Shown here piece after piece: positions 1 to 8,903 of a stretch of DNA of 64,000 nt. Source of the DNA: Aureococcus anophagefferens (taxonomy: Eukaryota; Sar; Pelagophyceae; Pelagomonadales; Pelagomonadaceae). Under the pieces are notes generated by a model. It had not been told where the DNA came from and ran no database searches. It worked only from the letters and a program-made list of their open reading frames with translations. A program made the translations under genes and the position numbers. Position 1 is the first letter of the stretch. Every line of letters begins with the position of its first letter. Location of the stretch: assembly GCF_000186865.1 (NCBI RefSeq), contig NW_008705570.1, forward strand, positions 261,261-325,260, given 5' to 3'.

Positions 1-64
1 CGCCGAGCCCGCTGCCGCCGAGGCGCCGCGCCGCGCGCCGACGACGCCGACGCGAGGCGAGTCC

Positions 65-469
65 ATGGACTTGGAGGCGCCGGCGCCGGCGCCGCGCGGC
101 GTGCTTCCCCGGCTGAAGCGCGTCTTATCGCCGGTGGTGGGCGCGGTCCGCGGCGTGACCAAGGTCGTGTCGAAGGTGCTTTCGCCGCCGCGGAAGCAGC
201 AGCGACCCGACGCGGACGACGAGCCCGCCCGCGCCGCGCTGGACTTCGACGCCGCCGCCGCGGCGCTCGCCGCGCCGCCGCCGCTCGCCGCGGGCACGTT
301 CCGCGTGCCCCTGCGGATCGGCCAGGGCATGACGCCCGGCATCACCGTCAGCTTCCCGGTCGACGGGGTCTTGTACGGCACCGTCATCCCCGCGGACGCC
401 GTCGAGGGCGAGATCGTCATGATCCCGTCCTCCGCGCTCACGCGCCTCCCGGACCCGGCGGCCGCCTAG
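65..469 (+). CDS. Small VPxG-like domain protein, possibly 5'-partial
   Basis: This reads as 134 residues from the first in-frame ATG. The frame is also open upstream to the window edge, so the true N-terminus may lie outside. The N-terminal half is basic (a KRVLSPVVG-type stretch and lysine/arginine clusters, residues 15-50). The C-terminal half (about 78-125) has the pattern FRVPL...G...G..V.F.VDGV.Y...IP. This resembles the short repeated 'vPpGv.pG..f.v' motif of many stramenopile proteins. Function is unknown. The assignment rests on codon pattern (strong GNC/GNG bias) and the motif. Confidence 0.55.
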   Translation: MDLEAPAPAPRGVLPRLKRVLSPVVGAVRGVTKVVSKVLSPPRKQQRPDADDEPARAALDFDAAAAALAAPPPLAAGTFRVPLRIGQGMTPGITVSFPVDGVLYGTVIPADAVEGEIVMIPSSALTRLPDPAAA

Positions 470-564
470 CTTCGTAAGTTCATAAAGCCCGCCTACTATG
501 CAGTCGTCGGCGATGGTCATACCAGGTACCAGGCGTGAAGGAGGCCGAGGGGGTTGACCGCCGG

Positions 565-829
565 TATGCCTGGTAGTATGCGCCGGCTATGCGGGCTTTA
601 TGCGGGTGGTATGCGGGCTTTATGCGGGTGGTATGCGGGCGGTATGCGGGTGGTATGCGCCTGCTATGCGGGTGGTATGCGGGTGGTATGCGGGTGGTAT
701 GTGAGTGGTATGCGGGTGGTATGCGGGTGGTATGCGGGTGGTATGCGGGTGGTATGCGGGTGGTATGCGGGTGGTATGTGCCTGCTATGCCGGTGGTATG
801 CGCCTGCTATCCTGGTGGTATGCGTGACC
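565..829. repeat. 11-bp minisatellite array I
   Basis: About 24 head-to-tail copies of an 11-bp unit, mostly TATGCGGGTGG, with scattered variants such as TATGCGCCTGC, TATGTGAGTGG and TATGCGGGCTT. Because 11 is not a multiple of 3 and the unit has no stop in any register, all three plus frames stay open and give a cysteine/tyrosine/methionine/glycine-rich 11-residue period. I treat those reading frames as by-products of the repeat. The sequence from 470 to the start of the array and from 830 to 1338 holds no gene I can support. Confidence 0.9.
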
Positions 830-1338
830 GGGTCCGGCACGGCCCGCGTCGGGCGGCGGTTGCTCCGCGCTCACGACACGTCCATGCCCTGCTGATGGCG
901 GCTCCCGCCGCGCATAAATTATAATACTTTAGGCTGCTGCGCGCTCCTACCATGGATGGCGGAGCCCTCAGATTAATTAAAATAAACACAATATAAGGGC
1001 CTCAATAAATAGACACGCGTGTGTAGTTTTTGCGTAGCGCCGAATAAAAAGTGCAAGTTCCTCGCATACCAATGCCATGGCAATGGCCTGAGTGCGGCGG
1101 CGGCGCCGCCGCGGGCGCGGCCCGCCAGCACGCGGGGCGCGCGCGGCTCCGGCTCCCGGCGCGCGCGCTGGACCTCCTCGGGCACGTCTTCGCGTAGGCG
1201 CGGGCCTTGATGGCTCGTGGCCGGCGAGGAGCTCGCCGCCCGCGCCAGGACTTGAGCTCGTCGGACGACGATGTGCCGGCGCCCCGGCGCCCGCGCCGCG
1301 CTGCTTTACCGTCGTCGAGCTCCTCCGACGACGATATG

Positions 1339-1893
1339 TCAGGGGCGGAGCCCAACCTGAAGAAGATGTGCGACGCGCTCGCCATCTCCGCGGACGGCGG
1401 CGATATGACGAAGATGCGCCGCAAGCGCGCGCGCGACGGCGGCCGCGTGCTCGCAGAGCGGGCCGAGCTCCATGGGCGCGTCGCCGTCGACGACCACGGC
1501 CGTCACCTTGAGGTCGACGTCGACGGCCACGGCCGTCACCTTGAGCGCCATGTCGCCGAGGGTGCCCTCAGGCTCCTGCTCCACGTCCACCGTGAAGGGC
1601 GCGGCGAGCGCGGCGGGCAGACTCGGCTGCACGGGCGTCGGCTTGCGCTTCTTCGCCGTCGGCATCGCGAAGTCGAAGGCGCCCGGCTCACGCCCCGGCG
1701 GCGTCACGCGGCCGCCCGTCGCCGGCGGCGCCTCGCCTCCTCCCTCTGGCATTGTGGCGGCCCCAGCCTCCAGCATCGCCAGCTCCGCTTGCATCGCGCG
1801 CATGCGGGCGGCCTTCTGGTCGGCGTGTTGCGCCCGCGCGGCCGCGAGCTTGCGCGCCAACTCGGCCTCGTCGGCGTCTGGGACGTCGGCCAT
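1339..1893 (-). CDS. Hypothetical protein with N-terminal coiled coil
   Basis: Predicted 184 residues. Residues 8-45 form an Ala/Glu/Arg-rich amphipathic helix (AELARKLAAARAQHADQKAA), likely a coiled coil. A proline-rich linker with a KKRK basic cluster follows, which could be a nuclear signal. Next is an imperfect internal duplication of a K-V-T-A-V-x-V-D unit, visible in the DNA as a near-repeat of about 36 bp around 1495-1550. No family was recognised. The opposite strand is open too and encodes Ser-Asp clusters, so strand choice is uncertain. I prefer minus because of the coiled-coil start and the ATG next to an AT-richer upstream region. Confidence 0.4.
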   Translation of the reverse strand: MADVPDADEAELARKLAAARAQHADQKAARMRAMQAELAMLEAGAATMPEGGGEAPPATGGRVTPPGREPGAFDFAMPTAKKRKPTPVQPSLPAALAAPFTVDVEQEPEGTLGDMALKVTAVAVDVDLKVTAVVVDGDAPMELGPLCEHAAAVARALAAHLRHIAAVRGDGERVAHLLQVGLRP

Positions 1894-3251
1894 GACAGTT
1901 GTCTAATGAACACTCGGTGTTTCAAGACTGTACCCCGGTTAAGGCTCACTAAGTTGAAGATATAAAGTGCCCATATCTAAATGATATGGGCACACTCGGG
2001 CTGCGGCGGCAGCGACTCGCCGACTCGCCGCTGTCCCACAATACCCCACGGCCCTGGGCCGCTTCGCCGCGCCCCGGGCCGCCCGCGCCGCCGCGAAGCC
2101 GCCGATCAAGGTCGGAGTCACGATCGATGGCGCTGCGGGCTGCGACTGGCCCGCGTCCGACCCACAACAGGGCGGCGCGGGCTGTCGGACTTCAAAATCC
2201 GCGCGACTTCACAACCCGTGCGCTCGTCCAATCGCTGGCGTTCGACAGTGTAGCAGCCTCCGCGCTTAGCGGTGCGTCTCGCTCCTCGAGAACACCACAG
2301 AGACTCGGACGAGCGCGCACGGTTTGAACTCGCGCCGCGCTTCGAAACGCGCGCGACCGCGCGATGCCCGCCGTCGACCGCGTCCGCCCCCACGGGTTCC
2401 TCGCGAAAAAGAACCACCGACGGACCACAGCCCCGTTCGCGGCGAGCACCGGTCCGTCGGTGCACCTGCAGTAGCTGATACCCAGGGGCTGCGACTTCAA
2501 AATCACGACGGTCCGCGCGAACCGCGCGAGGGCGCGCGACTTCAATCGGCGTGCGCTCGTCCGAGTCTCTCTCGTCCTGCGTGGCGTGCTCCTCCGCCGA
2601 CTTCGGTTCGTGATCCGAGCGAGCCGCCCGCGGTCGACGGACTCGAACGTCCGCGCGCGGTTTGAACTCGCGCCGCGCTTCGACCCGCGCGACCGCGCGA
2701 ACCACGCGAGGGCGCCGACTCGTCGGGCGCCGACTCGTCGGGCGCCGACTCGTCGGTCCAGGTAGCTAGGCGGCCCGGGGTCGCGCGCGCGGGGATCCCG
2801 GTTCTGTGTGGCTCGCAGGGGCTCCGCGAGCGTCGGTAACCTCCGGCGGTCGTCGCCTGGGTTGTCGTCGACGGCGGTCGCCGGGCTGCTATGCTGGTCT
2901 TATGCGCCTGCTATGCTGGTGGTATGCGGCTGCTATGCGTCTGCTATGCGCCTGCTATGCGTCTGCTATGCGCCTGCTATGCGCCTGCTATGCGCCTGCT
3001 ATGCGCCTGCTATGCGCCTGCTATGCGGGTGGTATGCGGCAGCTATGCGTCCGCTATGCGTCCGCTATGCGTCCGCTATGCGGCTGCTATGCGGCTGCTA
3101 TGCCGGTGTATGCCCGGCTGGTGTATGCCTGGTGGTCGGCCCCCTCTGGAAGGAGGACTGGACCCCCGGGCAAATCGTGGGCGCAGCGGGGAGGACCCCC
3201 GGCCAGTCCGATCTTGCGAGCTTCGCCTCACTTCATCCTACGCCGACGACG
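1894..3251. other. Gene-poor stretch with degenerate direct repeats
   Basis: No convincing gene. It holds two related segments of about 42 bp (2321-2363 and 2659-2699, both starting GGTTTGAACTCGCGCCGCGC). It also has three tandem copies of a 15-bp unit, GGGCGCCGACTCGTC, at 2710-2754, several copies of a GCGCGACTTCAA-type word, and then minisatellite array II. The repeats suggest decayed non-coding or transposon-derived DNA. Confidence 0.5.
2890..3133. repeat. 11-bp minisatellite array II
   Basis: About 21 copies of an 11-bp unit related to array I. The dominant forms are TATGCGCCTGC, TATGCGTCCGC and TATGCGGCTGC, with single TATGCGGGTGG units identical to the array I consensus. The array is in the same orientation as array I, about 2.3 kb downstream, and ends about 120 bp before the Rieske-like gene. 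All three plus frames run open through it for the same arithmetic reason. Confidence 0.9.
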
Positions 3252-4029
3252 ATGCGCAGTGCGTCGCCGCGTCTTCCACGGCCCGCGACGACCGCTGTAT
3301 CCGACGCGTACGCCCCCTCGCAGCTTCCATCCTCGCCCTCATGCTCGGCAGCGCCGCGGCCCTCGTGCCGACGCTCCCCATGACGTCCCGCCGCGCGGTG
3401 AGTTGAGCTTGGCTCCGTTCTCCGCGATCCCGCGCTCACGCTCTCCGGCATAGGCGAAGACGGAGCTGAACATGGTGTTCGGTAAGACGCGCGCGTCGCA
3501 GAAGTCGTACGTGCCGGCCGTCGGCCAGGATCAGCTCAAGCCCGGTGAAGCGCCGCGTCCGATCGATCCGCCGCGATCCGATCGCGGGAGCACTGGCCCC
3601 CCCGCGCCGCGCCCCCCGCGCTCACGCCGCCCCTTTCTAGGCTCCGCCGTGTCCTCGATCTGCGCGGGCCTCGACATCTGCATCGCCGTCGACACGGACG
3701 GGTCCGTGTACGCTTTGGGAAACAAGTCGCCGGTTCTCGGCACGCCCATGGCCGCGGGCAGCGTCGCCAACGGCCTCATCCGCGACCCCCTCACGGGCTC
3801 GTCCTTCGACGTCAAGACCGGCGAGCTCGTCGGCCCCTGGTGCCCCAACTTCCCCTTCAGCATCCTCTTCAGCATCATCGAGCCGACGACGCTCCCCGTC
3901 TTCAAATGCAAGACCGGCGGCGGCGCCGTCTCCGTCGAGGTCGACGTCAACGCGAAGACCAACTTCGAGTCGGGCTACTGGAAGGGCATCCTCGACGCCC
4001 AGGGCAAGACCGACGGCGGCTACTACTGA
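3252..4029 (+). CDS. Plastid-targeted Rieske-fold-like protein lacking cluster ligands
   Basis: Proposed exons 3252-3258, 3324-3397, 3454-3544 and 3641-4029 (introns 65, 56 and 96 bp, all GT-AG) give 186 residues. The leader MRTSILALMLGSAAALVPT is a signal peptide of the type that begins bipartite plastid targeting sequences in algae with secondary plastids. The mature part has a Rieske-like layout, DGSVYALGNKSPVLG then RDPLTGSSFDVKTGELVGPW. The two usual ligand boxes, CxHxG and CxxH, read SPVLG and DPLTG, so a 2Fe-2S cluster could not be held normally. The first intron was chosen because it joins a two-codon start to an excellent signal peptide; the others are needed to keep frame. It lies just upstream of a light-harvesting gene on the same strand. 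Confidence 0.6.
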
Positions 4030-4307
4030 GCGCGATGCGACGGCGAAGGCGCGCGCCCGTGGCGCCGGCGTCCACGGCCGCGCGGACCCACACCACCAGG
4101 TGGCTCGCGTAAGCACCTCCCTCTAGACAGGCGCGTCGTGGGGACGCGTCTCATGCGTCGCGGGTACGTACGCGCACGGCGCGCCCGACGGAGGCGTCCG
4201 AGGCCGCGCCGCGGCTCGAGACCGTGTGCAAATGCCAACGACGCCGGGCGCGTCCGCAAACCCCGGACGAAAGATTGTCGGAGAGGCAAATCGATATCAT
4301 CGGAGCT

Positions 4308-5081
4308 ATGGCCCTCAAGATCGCACTGCTCTTCGGCAGCGCCGCGGCGCTCAAGGTCTCCACGGGCCCGCCGGCGCGTGAGATGGCGCCGACGCTCGTG
4401 CGCAGCCGCGCCGAAAAAAATCGACCGAATTCGTCGCGGAAGCGCTGCGCGCGCCCCTCGAACGCGCCACCCCCTCGCAGCCCAAGGCGATGGAGATGGC
4501 GGGCATCGGCCTGGAGACGGGCGGCCAGATCTGGGACCCCGCGGGTTTCGCGACGTTCAGCGACGAGTCGCTCACGTGGTGCGGCGCCGCGTCTCGCGCC
4601 ATCGCGCGCGCCGCCCCGCCGGCTCCGTTTTCCCGCGCGACGTCGACGCGTGCCCGCCCCTAGGTTCCGGGCCTGCGAGCTCAAGCACGGCCGCGTGGCC
4701 ATGCTCGCCTCCGCGGGCTGGATGGCCAACGGCCTGCACCTGGCCTGGCCGGGGACCATCGACTACACGACGCCGTTCTCGGACCTCGCCGCGCTGCCTC
4801 CGTTCGAGGCCTGGGAGAAGGTGCCCCTCGGCGGCAAGCTCCAGATCCTCGCCTGGGCCTTCTGCGTCGAGCTCTACAGCGAGATGCAGAAGCCCCACTA
4901 CCTCAAGGGCGGCGACTTCGTGACCTACGACTGGGCGAAGCAGGCCGAGGGCAAGTCGCCCGCGGAGCTCCTTCGCAAGCAGAACGCGGAGCTCAAGAAC
5001 GGCCGCCTCGCCATGATCGGCATCCTGGGCTTCTTCGCCTCGGCGAACATCCCCGGCGCCGTGCCCATGGTCCCCCACTAG
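4308..5081 (+). CDS. Light-harvesting chlorophyll a/c-binding protein (FCP/LHC family)
   Basis: Proposed exons 4308-4397, 4481-4578 and 4664-5081 (introns 83 and 85 bp, GT-AG) give 201 residues. The protein is a thylakoid antenna subunit that binds chlorophyll a/c and fucoxanthin. The leader MALKIALLFGSAAALKV fits a signal peptide. The mature protein starts near GGQIWDPAGF. Helix 1 carries CELKHGRVAMLA and helix 3 carries ELKNGRLAMIG, the two generic LHC motifs with the Glu/Arg chlorophyll-binding pair. Splice sites were chosen because they restore the canonical segment running from GGQIWDP through LTW to FRACELKHGR. Length is typical for the family. The intergenic stretches 4030-4307 and 5082-5344 hold no feature I can name. 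Confidence 0.88.
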   Translation: MALKIALLFGSAAALKVSTGPPAREMAPTLVRSRAEKNRPNSSRKRCARPSNAPPPRSPRRWRWRASAWRRAARSGTPRVSRRSATSRSRGAAPRLAPSRAPPRRLRFPARRRRVPAPRFRACELKHGRVAMLASAGWMANGLHLAWPGTIDYTTPFSDLAALPPFEAWEKVPLGGKLQILAWAFCVELYSEMQKPHYLKGGDFVTYDWAKQAEGKSPAELLRKQNAELKNGRLAMIGILGFFASANIPGAVPMVPH

Positions 5082-5344
5082 GCCGGCGGCGCGGCAAAAA
5101 GGCCGGGGACGCGCGGGCGGCGTAACCTCGGTCGCGAGAGCACGTGTCGAATGGACCGGGGCATGTGGCGTGTCGCGAGCGCGAGGAAACCCAGCGCTCG
5201 ACCATCGCTTGTTCGCCCGGATGGGCCCGAGGACCTCTGCGAGGACGACGTGCTATAATTAAGTGACGTGTTGCCATGGGGGAGTCGCCCGGCGGAATTC
5301 ACCACGAGTACGGCCGAAATAAAAGCCCGCCGCCGGGCCTCACC

Positions 5345-6355
5345 CTAATTCACCCGGACGGCCCCGAGGAGTTCCGCGAGGGCGAGGCCGCACGCGACGC
5401 CGACGCCGGCGCTCACGCGCGGGTCCTCGAGGCGCGTCGCCGCGGCGCGCGCGGCGCGCCGGACGCCGGCCGCGACGGAGGCCGGCGTCGCCTCCGCGGC
5501 GCGCGCCCGACACCGCGCCCACGCGTCCCCGGCGCGGGACGAGCACCGCGCGGCCGCGGCCGCGGCCGCGGCGCGGCATCGCGTCCCGGCGCGGCGCGCG
5601 GCCGCGAGGGCCGCCGCCGCCCGCGCGCGGAGCACGGCGAGCCTCGGCGGCGGCGGCGCGGGCGCGGCCGCGGCGGCCTTGGCCTCGGCCTCGGCGGCCG
5701 CGGCGGCGACGCGCTCCGCGCGCGCGGCCGCCGCCGCGAGGTCGGCCACGGCGGCGCTCATGGCGTCCATGCGCTCCCGCTCCGTGCGCGTGCGCAGCAC
5801 GGACGACCCGAGGAAGATGACGGAGTTGACGCCGATGAGCGCCCACGTCGAGTAGAGCGACAGCGCGCGGTACTTCTCCTGCCAGAGGAGCTCGCCGTGG
5901 TAGCGCCGCTGCACGGCCTTGATGAAGTCGCGCTGGGCGGCGTCGGCGCCGAGCTCCGCGCTCGTCCGCGCCGCGAGGCTCTCCTCGAGGCCGCCGCGCA
6001 TGCCGTGCTCCGTCGACGTCAGCGCGGTGAAGCGCGCGACGTCGGCCGCGTCCCACGTGTCGCGGCGCTGGAGGAGCACGGCGAGCTCGGACTGCGTCGA
6101 CGCGCGGCCCTGGACCGCGGCGTCGTGGGCCGCCAGGGCTTCGGACCGCCGCTGGACGGCGGCCTCGTGGGCCGCCTCGGCGGCGGCGACGTCGTCCTTC
6201 AATTGCGTGAGCTCGTGGAGGCCCGTGGTCGACGACACGCGGTCGATGACGCGGTCCACGAGCGGCGGCCACCGCCGCGGCGCGTCGCTCGCGTGCCGCG
6301 CGGCCGAGAGGCGGAGCAGCGCCGCGGATCGCGAGGCGACGGCGCGCAGGGCCAT
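5345..6355 (-). CDS. SHE9: SHE9/MDM33-family mitochondrial inner-membrane protein
   Basis: Single exon, 336 residues. The N-terminus (MALRAVASRSAALLRLSAARHASD) is Arg/Ser/Ala-rich without acidic residues until late, as expected for mitochondrial import. Residues about 45-165 are a long coiled coil. Within it lies the family signature: a VLLQRRDTWDAADVARFTAL segment, then RYHGELLWQEKYRALS just before a membrane span (STWALIGVNSVIFLG). Yeast She9/Mdm33 sits in the inner membrane and affects inner-membrane fission and shape. The C-terminal part is Ala/Arg-rich low complexity with a second hydrophobic stretch at the end. Family assignment is by motif recognition. Confidence 0.78.
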   Translation of the reverse strand: MALRAVASRSAALLRLSAARHASDAPRRWPPLVDRVIDRVSSTTGLHELTQLKDDVAAAEAAHEAAVQRRSEALAAHDAAVQGRASTQSELAVLLQRRDTWDAADVARFTALTSTEHGMRGGLEESLAARTSAELGADAAQRDFIKAVQRRYHGELLWQEKYRALSLYSTWALIGVNSVIFLGSSVLRTRTERERMDAMSAAVADLAAAAARAERVAAAAAEAEAKAAAAAPAPPPPRLAVLRARAAAALAAARRAGTRCRAAAAAAAARCSSRAGDAWARCRARAAEATPASVAAGVRRAARAAATRLEDPRVSAGVGVACGLALAELLGAVRVN

Positions 6356-6618
6356 CGATCTTCCGTCGGATGATGACAGGGGCAGCCTCCGAACTTGGGC
6401 TTCAACACGGGCTTCGTGGTTGCAGGTGCTTGATCATGACGACCTGTCGCACGCTGCGGCGAGACCCGCGGCAACTTGGCAACCGGTTTGTTAGCTCCGG
6501 TGCTTATTCCGCTCCAAGACGCGCGAGGCTGGCTTTGAATTAATAGGCGCGCGGCGCGACGACCGCGCGCGGCGCGCGACGACGCGTGGGGGTCGCTGCT
6601 CGGCGGCCGGTGGCGCTC

Positions 6619-6972
6619 TCAGAAGGTGCCCTTGGGCCGGCCCGACAGGCCGACGAGGTTGCTAAAGTGGCGCTTCGTCGGCGTCCTCGGGCTCTTGAAG
6701 CGCGGGCTCCGCGCGGCGCGCGGGCTCCGGGGGCTGGTGTGGTGCCGCGGCGACGCCCGCGGGCTCCAGCTGCCCCGCGACTGGGTCCCCCAGTTGCGCG
6801 GGCTGAACTGGTTGTTCGCGCGCGCCGCGTCGCGGAGCAGCATGCGGCCCATGAGCGTGTCCATGACCTCGGCGGCGTCGTCGCGGATCTCGTTCTTGCC
6901 CTTGCCCTCGTAGCGTTGGTTGGCGCGCGTCGCGGCGAGGAGGATGCGGAGGGAGACGGCGTCGGGGGCCAT
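6619..6972 (-). CDS. Hypothetical basic Ser-Pro-rich protein
   Basis: 117 residues from the ATG at 6972. The frame is open about 39 codons further upstream, but the sequence from MAPDAVSLRILLAATRANQR onward is the convincing part. An N-terminal helical segment of about 55 residues (ending MGRMLLRDAARANN) is followed by a low-complexity tail of SP-R repeats (SPRASPRHH, SPRSPRAAR, FKSPRTPTKR), potential proline-directed phosphorylation sites. No family was recognised. The spacer to SHE9 (6356-6618) holds no other feature I can see. Confidence 0.5.
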   Translation of the reverse strand: MAPDAVSLRILLAATRANQRYEGKGKNEIRDDAAEVMDTLMGRMLLRDAARANNQFSPRNWGTQSRGSWSPRASPRHHTSPRSPRAARSPRFKSPRTPTKRHFSNLVGLSGRPKGTF

Positions 6973-7108
6973 GGTGTGTTTGTTGTGTTGCGAGTCGGCG
7001 TGCGCCTTTGCTTTGCGTTTTGGTCTGCGCCAGGCATGGCCGGAAGCAGCCCCTCGAGCCCCGAAATCCTGGAAGACAAACTGAACCATTTACCTCAACA
7101 GCCGTTCA

Positions 7109-8808
7109 TTGACGTGCACGACGATGATGTTGGGCGGACTGTTGGGCAGCAGCCTCGGCGCCATCCTCTGGTGGCTCGCAATTTGCACGTCCGGCGTCGA
7201 CCCGAGCCAGCCGCTGCCGTCGCAGCTGCGGAAGATGGCGCGCAACAAGAACCACTGCGGCGCGCCCGCGAGCGACTGCGCCTTCCTGGGCCCGCCGGCG
7301 AAGTACACGGGCCGCTACGCCGTCTTCATGGCCGGCCGCGTGCGCGTCGCCCACCTCGCGCTCCAGAAGGCCAAGGCGCTCATCGCGCGGCGCTACGCCG
7401 GAAAGATCCGCGTCGACTGGTACGCGCACGTCTGGTACAACGAGTCGTCGCTCTGCGAGCGCCGCGCGCTCGAGGAGCTCACGGCCATCGCGACGGCGAT
7501 CACGACGGAGCCCGTGGCCTGCATGTGGAGCTGGGGCGAGACGGGCTTCGTCAACCAGTGGCACGGCGTCGACGGCGCCTTCCAGACGCTCCTGCGCTTC
7601 GGAAAGCTCGACGACTACACGCTGGTCCTCAAGACGCGCGTCGACGTCGCCTACGACGACCTCGACTTCGAGGCGCTCTGGGCCCGCTACGGCGCCTCGG
7701 CGTCGGCGAACGCGAGCGGCGGCCACTTCATGGTGCTCGGCGCGTCGTCGGGCTGGGACGTGCACATGGTCGGCACGCCGCCGCCCGCGTGGAAATCAAA
7801 TCTTCAACTCGACTTCAATATGAGCGTATTCGAATGTTTTGACACGAGCACATCCGCCGTGCTTCGCGAACTCGATGAGAGCCATCGATCCGTCCAAAAA
7901 TCAGCCGAATCGACTTCGATGTGACCGAGCTAGAGCATTTCAAAGTTTGGTCGGGACGTCCCAAACCGGTGGTTGTTTCCCACACAGGCCGCCGCTCGCG
8001 CGCGCGATGGCGGGCTACGGCCTCCGCAGCGGCTACGCCTGCGACTCGTCCATGGACTCCTTCCCCTGGCAGCGCATGCGCCGCTACGGCTGCTGGCCGC
8101 CCGTCGCGGACGCGGCCCAGGACCCCGTGCTCCGGGGCCGCAGGGCAGCAAAAGAGAGCGAAATTCCCAACTTCAAAGGCTCCTTTCTCGGCCGTTTTCC
8201 ACTCGTTTCGGCTGATTTTTGGACGAGCGATCATCTCTCGGAGCGGTCTCGAAGCGTGGGCGTTTTTTTCCGGAACTTGCGCGCGCGGAACACTCAAGTT
8301 GAAGCGTTGAATCACCCTTTTGCTGCCCAGGCCGCTCGCGGACACGCTGCGCGTCATGTGCCGCGACACCGCGGGCGCGGCGCCGCGGTGCGCGCCCCTC
8401 TTCGTCGACCACTTCCCGAGCGTCATCAAGCGGCCCATCGCCCTCGCCATCAACCCGGACACGGAGCCGCGCCTCGGCTGCGCCGGCCGGCGCCTCGGCG
8501 ACGCCGCCGCGCCGCGGCGCCGGCTCCCGGCGTCGCGGGGGCCGAAGTGGGTCATGCCCGAGAGCCGCTTCTGCGACGCCCACCGCCACGACGTCTACTA
8601 CGTGTCGCCCAACGCGACGCTCCGCCACCGCGGCGACCAAGGCCGCGCGGCGCCGCGCGCGACCTGCCCGCCGGATTGCGCGCCGGAGCCGCCCGCGGAC
8701 GAGGCCCACCTCCTTCAGGCGGCGCGGCAGAGCGCCGACCGCCGCGCGGGCCTCCTCGCCGCCCTCTCGACGCCCGAGACCCGCGCCGCGTCGAAGGTAG
8801 CGCGCTAG
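7109..8808 (+). CDS. Secretory-pathway glycosyltransferase-like protein, copy 1
   Basis: Proposed exons 7109-7776, 7988-8128 and 8331-8808; an ATG at 7124 is an alternative start. The N-terminus (MMLGGLLGSSLGAILWWLAI) is a signal anchor, so the protein likely acts in ER or Golgi. The body has conserved blocks shared with the next gene: GPPAKYTGRYAVFM, WYNESSLCERRALEEL, a VDVAYDDLDFEALW acidic block that could bind a metal-nucleotide sugar, and C-terminal DAHRHDVYYVSP. I infer a glycosyltransferase-type enzyme; the exact family is not recognised. Two introner insertions interrupt it. Removing the first restores perfect alignment with the downstream paralogue. The second is placed by paralogue length, with a GC donor at 8129 and an imperfect target duplication. 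Confidence 0.68.
7785..7987 (+). mobile_element. Introner element, long family subgroup B, sense
   Basis: A 203-bp insertion inside the coding sequence, flanked by the 8-bp duplication GCCGCCGC (7777-7784 and 7988-7995). It contains the shared core TCCAAAAATCAGCCGAA and ends in TTTCCCACACAG. Its left end (CGTGGAAATC) is an eroded mirror of that terminus. The predicted intron is 7777-7987: the donor GC is the start of the left target duplication and the acceptor CAG is carried by the element. Confidence 0.88.
8137..8330 (-). mobile_element. Introner element, long family subgroup A, antisense
   Basis: About 194 bp, bounded by GGGCAGCAAAAG near 8143 and CTTTTGCTGCCCAG at 8317-8330, which are inverted copies of each other. 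The shared core lies on the minus strand, so the element is reversed relative to the host gene and to the copies at 34.1 and 55.6 kb. The acceptor CAG again comes from the element end. The left target copy is degraded and the right reads GCCGCTCG, so the exact left edge and donor (GC at 8129) are less certain. Confidence 0.8.
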
Positions 8809-8903
8809 GAAAGGTTCGCTGGGAGCTCGGAGGCCAAAGCTGCCCATCGTCGTCGGCTTCGTGCTGCGGGCTTGCACCGGTCGTCGCGGCGGGCAGCCTC
8901 GTA

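Noticed and set aside
565..924. Open reading frames of over 100 codons through minisatellite array I (and similarly 2806-3453 through array II)
   Set aside because: An 11-bp unit without stop codons keeps all frames open. The Cys/Tyr/Met-rich products are arithmetic by-products with no unique flanking coding sequence.
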